The notes beneath the pieces were generated by a model. The model was not told the origin of the DNA and did no database searches. It saw nothing but the letters and a program-made list of their open reading frames with translations. A DNA stretch of 64,000 bases from Pisolithus tinctorius (Eukaryota > Basidiomycota > Agaricomycetes > Boletales > Pisolithaceae): the NCBI GenBank assembly GCA_024663395.1, contig JANFAH010000048.1, positions 461,695 through 525,694 of the forward strand. Direction: 5' to 3'. Made by a program: the position numbers and the translations under genes. Shown piece by piece: positions 58,250-64,000 of this stretch. Position 1 is the stretch's first letter. Every line of letters begins with the position of its first letter.

Positions 58250-58274
58250 AAAAAAAAAAAAAAAAAAAAAAAAA
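58250..58274 (+). repeat. Terminal poly-A tail of the LINE
   Basis: Twenty-five A residues adjoin the right target-site duplication. Confidence 0.9.
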
Positions 58275-58286
58275 TCTGCAACCTGG
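58275..58286. repeat. Target-site duplication, right copy
   Basis: TCTGCAACCTGG follows the A tail and restores the exon end and splice donor (CCTG|gtttgt) of the interrupted gene. Confidence 0.9.
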
Positions 58287-60135
58287 TTTGTACGCTTGAA
58301 CTTTACGATGAGTCTGCGAGCTCACTCGGACCCCGTAACAAGGGTCAGCATGGTGAGTTACTGCAGTGCAAGTCAGACAACGCAAACTTCACCGTGAACT
58401 CCTAGGTCATGTATATCGTAGTGGTGAGTTTGACTTTTGCTGTGCTGACTGTACACTGATTTACCTTGGAGTTCACGACCGATTTCGTTGCTTATCTGTG
58501 AGTTGATGCCCGTGATATTAGTTAATAGTCCTCACGTACAACAAGATATTTCACCTGGAGAATATGGGCATGTGGGTTCTCTCGCAGATGTAGAGGGGCC
58601 ATTTAAGGTTTATAGGCTTCTTTCGCAGTTACCAAGAGAGTGTGGATCGTAATCTTCATGGTAATGAATATCCAATCCACTCATGCTTCTGCTAAGGCAT
58701 CACTTGCCAGATATTCATCGCTGTATCACGGACCAGTATGTGGATCGATTCTCATGATACCACAATATGATTGACTGCACACAAGTCATCAGTATAGTGC
58801 CATCTGTTTGGAGGTGATACAGGGGCGATCCGTCCGTGTACATTGCAAGCTCACTCAATATCCACAGCGTCCTAAGTGGTACTTGGAACTCATACCTCGT
58901 TCGATCGAAAAGATTGTTCCTGGCGGGAAATGCACTTTTCCTCTTTGGTGACTTTTTCTCCGCTTGCATGATGGCATATTATCTCGAGAAGAATCGCAAC
59001 GGACTTCGGAGGTAAACTACTTACTTGGGCGGGACTAGAGCGATATTGACTCTACAGCCACACAGCACCCATACACTAATCAATCGGATCTTGATTTTCG
59101 TCGTCGCAACAGGTGCAATTGCAGTGTAAGTAGTGATGTAATGTATTCAAATTAAACTAAATGAATCGTCTTCCAGGTTCGTCGATATAATTGCTCTCGT
59201 TTTGGTGGGTATCACGCTGTTAAAATACCTTACTTCTTCGAAGACTTAGCATGGGAGCAGATAATAGTCCAGAGCGAGAGTTTGGCATTCACCAGTGCAA
59301 TCCTCATTCAAACCCGCCGTGCGTAAATATCACTTGGCAAATGGCTTTCCAGGTTATTTTTAAAACGTACTCCTAGTTTACTCAAACTCGCTTCTGGCGT
59401 CGTGAGTGCACGCGTGTTATATTTCACGAACCCGTGTCGCTGACCTGAGCAGGCTAAACGCAAGGAAGTCCCATAACCGCGTACTTCACGACTGTGGTGA
59501 CCGACGAAGCGTTCCGATAGAGCTTCCCCAAAATTCCATACGATTTGCTCAACAATCTGACATCCGCGGAGGCGCAGCTCTGCAACGAAGTGTAAGGTCT
59601 CATGTGTCTGTATTCCATTTCAGCTATGTTAAGCTTATGACGGTGTATTCCAGCAGCGTACCAGTGGTAGCACGAAATCTACCCAGTCATGGCACACAGC
59701 TCCTGAGGTTGCTGCTTGACAGAACGAAGGTGGCCCGAGGGGACAATCTTCCGGCCAGTCGAACCGTGCTGATCGCTGTGTGCAACAATAAGCTTGGGAT
59801 TACATCATCCAGAGACAGTTTCTCGATGGCATCTGTCGTGCTTTAAGTAGTTGCTATATACGTACTGATTGTAACTAGCCGAAGCAAGAGCGCACTGGTT
59901 TGGTGCTGTAGCCTTACGTATTATCTGGCGTGATGGAAAGCCACTATCATACTAAGTGCTAGGAGCAGACTAGTACAGTGCAGAGACTCTGACACCCTCT
60001 GATGGGCCTCAGTCCCACCACACTGGTGACAGGCGTTGCCTGACTTCATAATTCAAGCACTGTCGCCTACACCAGACGCTGGCATTCTCGACTCTTTCTT
60101 TCCATTTGGCTCGGCGAACGACCCTCAAAGTGGCC

Positions 60136-61903
60136 ATGTCTACTTTAGTAATTTCGCTCGCAAGAGGACCCCTAGTTGGCACGTGCCTAAGCTTATCGTG
60201 AGTACTCGGCGTTTTGTGCCAGGTCGAGAATGTTTTTACTTGGCTTTTGGTGTCTGGACCTTAGGCTGTACGGCATTACTTGTCTTCAGGCATGCTTTTA
60301 CTTCCAGACCTATGTGAACGACCGAACGAGCCTGAAATTGACGGTAAGGAGAATGTTGTATTTTCTCACTCATCCAACGTACACATGAGAAGGTCGTGTC
60401 ATTGCTGTAAGTACAAGCTTACATTTCCGCCCGCATGATTCCATGACCCCATCCACGTTCGTTTCAGGACACTGGAAACTGCTCATGTTGTTCTGACAAT
60501 GTGGCTAATGGACTATTATTTCGTCGCCAACTACGGGAACGAGCAAGTATTGGAATCTACCACGTGGTTTGTAACCAGCCCCTTGAGGACTTGAACCAGT
60601 TGACTCACAAGACACTGATTATTCCTCCAAGGATGACCATGGTAATTATACTTATGCATCATGGAATTTTGACAAATCCTATCATTCATGCCCTAGATCA
60701 CATGGAGTATCGGAGTACGTGTAACTCCCCTACGTTGGCGATGCCCGCCTGACAAATGATTCCAGTTCATCATCGGTTTAATCGTGTACCTGTGAGTACT
60801 TTGACCTCCGTGATTGAAGCTCTGTTTTGATGTAAGAGCTTGACAGCTATTTCATATGGAGAATATGGATGTGTAATTTGACTCCTCACGTACTATTAAG
60901 CTACAGTTGACAGTCTCACTTTTCAGTCACGGGGAAACTATGGATTGCTTTCTTCATGGTGGGCTGACCTAGCGACTATTATAACTACTACCTCATGCTC
61001 CTTCGATAGGTTCCCATTGGACTTGCGCAAGCGGGTAGGTATACTTGACACATCAGAGCTCCCACTAAAAGATGGCCCAGCGACTGGCTTCGTCGGCAGT
61101 ATACTGAGGTACGTAGCCCCATTACCCCTGTCCAAATCTTCCAACGCTGAGCGCATCTAGCATGCTGAGTCCAACCTGGGACTCTTACCTTGAACGTGGC
61201 AGAGGCGTGATACTTGGGAATACCCTTTTCATTTTGGGGGACGCTTTGTCGTTCTCCATCATGGCTTGGCACCTTAACAAGAGTCGTGATCACGGATTGA
61301 GGTATGTTGTATCTGACTTTGGCAGGCCTAGCGGTGCTCAGGGAACCCTCTTTCTCCAAAGTCCGCTTCGAACGAACCTATTAGTGAATAGGCTTATTGT
61401 ATTCGCTGTAGCGACGGGAGGAATTACTGTGTAATCGCCCTTTCTCCAAAGCTTTCTGTACGTCAATAGAACTGACCTTGCGTTATAGGTTGGTTGATAT
61501 CGTCGGCCTCGTGTTGGTCAGTCTTCGTCTATGCGATATCATCTCATGGAGGGGTTAAGATGCATGCTCTCAACAGATGTTAACCCAACCTCTTAGTCTC
61601 GCGTTTGTTGGACCTATGTTCGTCCAGACACGCAGTAAGTAGCTTCCGCCGCCCTACCATAATTTATGATATGTTTAGTTGATATCCAGTCCGCACCAAT
61701 TCCATCCTTGCATCGTGAGTCTTGCATACATAGCGAGGAGTGCCACAAACACTATCTCACTTTTTTTTTCAAGGTTGAACTTGAGAAATGCCAACAAGCG
61801 AGCCTATGAGGAAGCCTTGCAAGTACCGGTGGAGTTGCCTACAAGATCGATCGTGTTTGCCCCCCCACCTAATCAACGGTCGAGTTGTGAAGAGACTAAT
61901 TAG
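60136..61903 (+). CDS. DUF6534 subfamily-2 membrane protein
   Basis: Intact sister of the interrupted gene. It starts MSTLVISLARGPLVGTCLSL; a normal GT-AG intron joins LYGITCLQACFYFQTYVNDR and TSLKLT. The next helix is TLETAHVVLTMWLMDYYFVA, NYGNEQVLESTTW. After an intron MTMVIILMHHGILTNPIIHA follows, then GKLWIAFFM. The DUF6534 core is SPTWDSYLERGRGVILGNTL, FILGDALSFSIMAWHLNKSR, TNLLVNRLIVFAVATGGITV and a VDIVGLVLVSL-like helix. The tail LNLRNANKRAYEEAL has VPVELPTRSIVF and ends CEETN. Unlike subfamily 1 it lacks the GC-AG intron and the PTLPSIH end. The ATG context AAGTGGCCATG is shared with the next copy. Confidence 0.78.
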
Positions 61904-62450
61904 GTGAAGTGATACGTGCGCGCGTTGGTAGCTGGCTGCTGCTCATACTCTTATTCTCTCAGGAAAACCGCTCAAGGACTCGTGACATATGGCCTTGGAA
62001 TGCGTAAATGTTTCCAAAGGTCCAGATCATGTCCACCCACAATAATCTATGATGTTCCTACGTACCTTTTAGCATCGTTGTATTGGGGGGGATCAGTAAG
62101 CAAACGGTCAATGGTCAAGGGTTTAGGTACTCGAAGTAAATTCTAGAAAATAAGTTAGTGGAGAAGACGGAGTAAGAGCCACACCTACCCAGGTTTTGAA
62201 TATAAGGTCAGCGGTTCGAAGTGGCATCAAGCGAGTATGGTGGACAACTCGAGCGAATTCATGATCAGCGCTCACTCCGTAGGAACCGTACCTGGATCCA
62301 GGGTTCGAACGCTCCATTTCTGTGCCTGACGTGCGTTTATACCGTAGTCGCATCGGCCGGATGGCCCAGACCAGCCTGGCATTCTCTCTTCAACTCATTT
62401 TATTGGGCGGGTTTCTTTGCAACCCCACGAACAATCCCCTCCAAGTGGCC
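61904..62450. other. Spacer between subfamily-2 genes
   Basis: No gene or RNA gene is recognised. GTTCGAA at about 62302 lacks pairing arms of a tRNA T-stem. The last 100 bases (CTGGCATTCTC and AAGTGGCCATG) match the upstream side of the gene at 60136. Confidence 0.5.
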
Positions 62451-64000
62451 ATGTCAGACCTAGCAGTTTCACTCGTAAGAGGGCCCCTGATTGGCACCTG
62501 CCTGGGTTCATTGTGAGTACTCGACATTTTGTACCACGTTGAAAACGTTTTCACCTTGCCTTCGGTGTCTGGAATTCTAGCCTGTATGGCACTACGTGTC
62601 TGCAAGCATTGTTTTATTTCCAGGCCTATGCCAACGACCGACTGGGCCTGAAACTGACGGTAAGTACCAGTTGTATAGTTTCGTTCATCCAACATACATT
62701 GATCAAACCAACGGCAGGTCGCCTTGTTGCTGTAAGCGCGCGTTCGCATTTCCACCTGCATGCACTCGTGATCCCATCCAGTTTTGTTTTCTAGGACACT
62801 GGAAACAATCCATGTTGCTCTGTCAATGTGGCTAATGGACTATTATCTCATAAACAACTATGGGAACGAGCGCGTACTGCAATCTGCTACGTGGTTTGTA
62901 ACCAGCCCATCTGGGTCTTGAAATGAGACACTGATCAGTCCTTCAGGTTTGTTATGGTGATCATTTCATTCCTTATGTCTTCTAGAAACCTGACGAACGC
63001 TATCACGCGTACTCTAGGTTACATATAGTGTCGGAGTACGTCTGACTTCCCTTTGTTTCCGATACCTGCCTAGCGAATGATTACAGTTCATCATCGATTC
63101 ACTCGTCTACCTGTGAGCACTATGACTTCTGTGACTGATACTTTTGATTTAAGGGTTTGATAGCTACTTCACATGGAGAATATGGATGTGTAATTTGACC
63201 CCTCATGTACTATGGAACCAAAGTTGACAGTCTCGATTTTCAGTTACGGGAAAATTGTGGATTGTTTTCTTCATGGTGGGTTGGCCGAGTGACTGTTATA
63301 CTAGTTGTTGACCCGTACTCCCCTGGCAGACTTCGGTTGCTCTGGCAAGAATTGGTGGGTGCACCTTCGTATTTCCTTGCCCCCACTAAAGATGGCCCAG
63401 CGGCGGTGTTGCCGCCAGCACGCTGAGGTGTGCAGTCCTATTGTTCGCTTCCACCTATTCTAACACCGAACACATTTAGCGTGCTGAGTTCGACATGGGT
63501 CTCTTACCTTGAACGTGACAGAAGCCTGATCCTTGCCGCGAGTTCTTTCTTCCTGATCGGGGATACTTTTTCAGCATCCGTCATGGCATGGCATCTTAGC
63601 AAGAGTCGCGACAATACTCTGAAGTACCTTGCGTGTTTGGATTTGACAGAGGTGGCACGCTTACGGGAGACCTTTCTTTTTTTCTGAAGGCTGCAGCCAA
63701 CGAACCTGTTAGTCACCAGGTGCATTGCATTCGTCGTAGCATCTGGAGGGATTACAGTGTGATCGCCCTTTCTCCAAAGCTTTCTTAACGTTGATAGAAC
63801 TGACCTTGTGCTATAGGGTGGTTGATATCCTCATGCTTGTGTTTGTCAGTCTGCTCGTGTCCAATTATCGCAGGGAGGGGCTGAGATATATGTTTCCATT
63901 AGGTGGTAACCCAACCTCTTGGCTTCGGCTTCGTTGGACCCATGTTTGTCCAGACACGCCGTGCGTCACCTCCATTCCCTAGGACTAATTCATGACATTT
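62451..64000 (+). CDS. DUF6534 subfamily-2 membrane protein, cut by window end
   Basis: It starts MSDLAVSLVRGPLIGTCLGS, intron, then LYGTTCLQALFYFQAYANDR and LGLKLT. Next are TLETIHVALSMWLMDYYLIN and NYGNERVLQSATW, which matches the interrupted gene at exactly the point where the LINE sits. FVMVIISFLMSS, GKLWIVFFM, VSYLERDRSLILAASSFFLI, GDTFSASVMAWHLSKSRD, TNLLVTRCIAFVVASGGITV and DILMLVFVSLLVSNY complete the membrane part. The final LNxR tail is not reached before the window ends, so the gene is partial here only because of the window edge. Confidence 0.75.

Larger units (their letters stand above)
51680..58274 (+). mobile_element. Non-LTR retrotransposon (LINE, Tad1-like), full length
   Basis: A 6.6 kb element with a short 5' leader (about 200 bases), two ORFs, a 3' UTR of about 600 bases and a 25-base A tail. 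It is flanked by an exact 12-14 base target-site duplication. ORF1 is a zinc-knuckle gag-like protein. ORF2 has endonuclease, reverse transcriptase, RNase H and a terminal CCHC, the domain set of RNase H-bearing fungal LINEs such as Tad1. The perfect duplication and long clean A tail indicate recent insertion. It landed in the last codons of a DUF6534 exon, beside the splice donor. Confidence 0.92.
51236..59846 (+). pseudogene. DUF6534 subfamily-2 gene split by a retrotransposon
   Basis: The N-terminal part is intact: MSQEAETVESLIRGPLIGTL with VGL, intron, then LYGVTFLQAFFYFQTYVDDR and MGLKLVV. The next exon reads ILETAHAVLSVSVMDYYLIA, then HYGQVQVLQSATW. There a non-LTR element (51680-58274) interrupts the gene at the exon's end. 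Beyond it the gene resumes with FLAGNALFLFGDFFSACMMA, YYLEKNRNGLR, LINRILIFVVATGAIAV, FVDIIALVL and a LNARKSHNRVL...VPIELPQNSIRF tail. The tail's frame runs on to 59846, later than in the sister gene, so the original stop may be lost. The intact sister at 60136 gives the expected arrangement. Without the insertion this was a normal subfamily-2 gene. Confidence 0.82.

Noticed and set aside
62215..62320. tRNA-like GTTCGAA boxes on both strands
   Set aside because: The bases next to the loop do not pair as a T-stem and no acceptor or anticodon stems could be drawn.

Overview
The window is nuclear DNA of a filamentous basidiomycete, most likely a mushroom-forming Agaricomycete. Genes are cut by many introns of about 50-60 bases. 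They include fungal PalI/SUR7, COQ8, UBE2S, UBC7 and OSBP homologues, and the window is packed with two multi-pass membrane families expanded in Agaricomycetes, DUF6533 and DUF6534. I assembled all gene models by eye from splice signals and family motifs. Internal exon edges are approximate; start and stop codons were read directly unless noted.

Layout. 1-4022 has no gene I can support. 4023-6200 (+) is a DUF6533 gene, convergent with a PalI/SUR7-like gene (6495-7451, -). 8196-10103 (+) is the first DUF6534 gene. 10785-11392 is a dead duplicate of the 3' end of COQ8. 14004-14801 (+) is a small P-loop GTPase-like gene. COQ8 itself is at 15826-18196 (-) and diverges from a conserved fungal gene (18485-19523, +) that carries an in-frame TAA. 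A UBE2S-type ubiquitin-conjugating enzyme follows (19768-20776, +), then a second DUF6534 gene (21847-23829, +) and a mitochondrial-type RRM protein (24099-25038, +). From 25445 to 41169 runs a minus-strand tandem array of six DUF6534 copies, five apparently intact and one dead. It is interrupted by a plus-strand tRNA pseudouridine synthase (PUS3, 30297-31921) whose frame is broken several times. Then come, all on the minus strand, an Osh4-like oxysterol-binding protein (41719-43506), a UBC7/UBE2G enzyme (43766-44690) and three DUF6533 genes (44873-50245). The right end (51236-64000, +) holds three members of a second DUF6534 subfamily. The first of these is split by a 6.6 kb RNase H-bearing non-LTR retrotransposon with a perfect target-site duplication.

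How it fits together. Fifteen of the roughly two dozen loci belong to the two orphan membrane families. Single-copy housekeeping genes (ubiquinone synthesis, tRNA modification, ubiquitin transfer, sterol transport) are scattered among them. The picture is a birth-and-death cluster of lineage-specific membrane proteins growing around conserved genes, with tandem duplication of gene plus flank, pseudogene formation and a retrotransposon hit. Several conserved genes carry isolated frame breaks with no other decay. This suggests either residual assembly indels or very recent inactivation.
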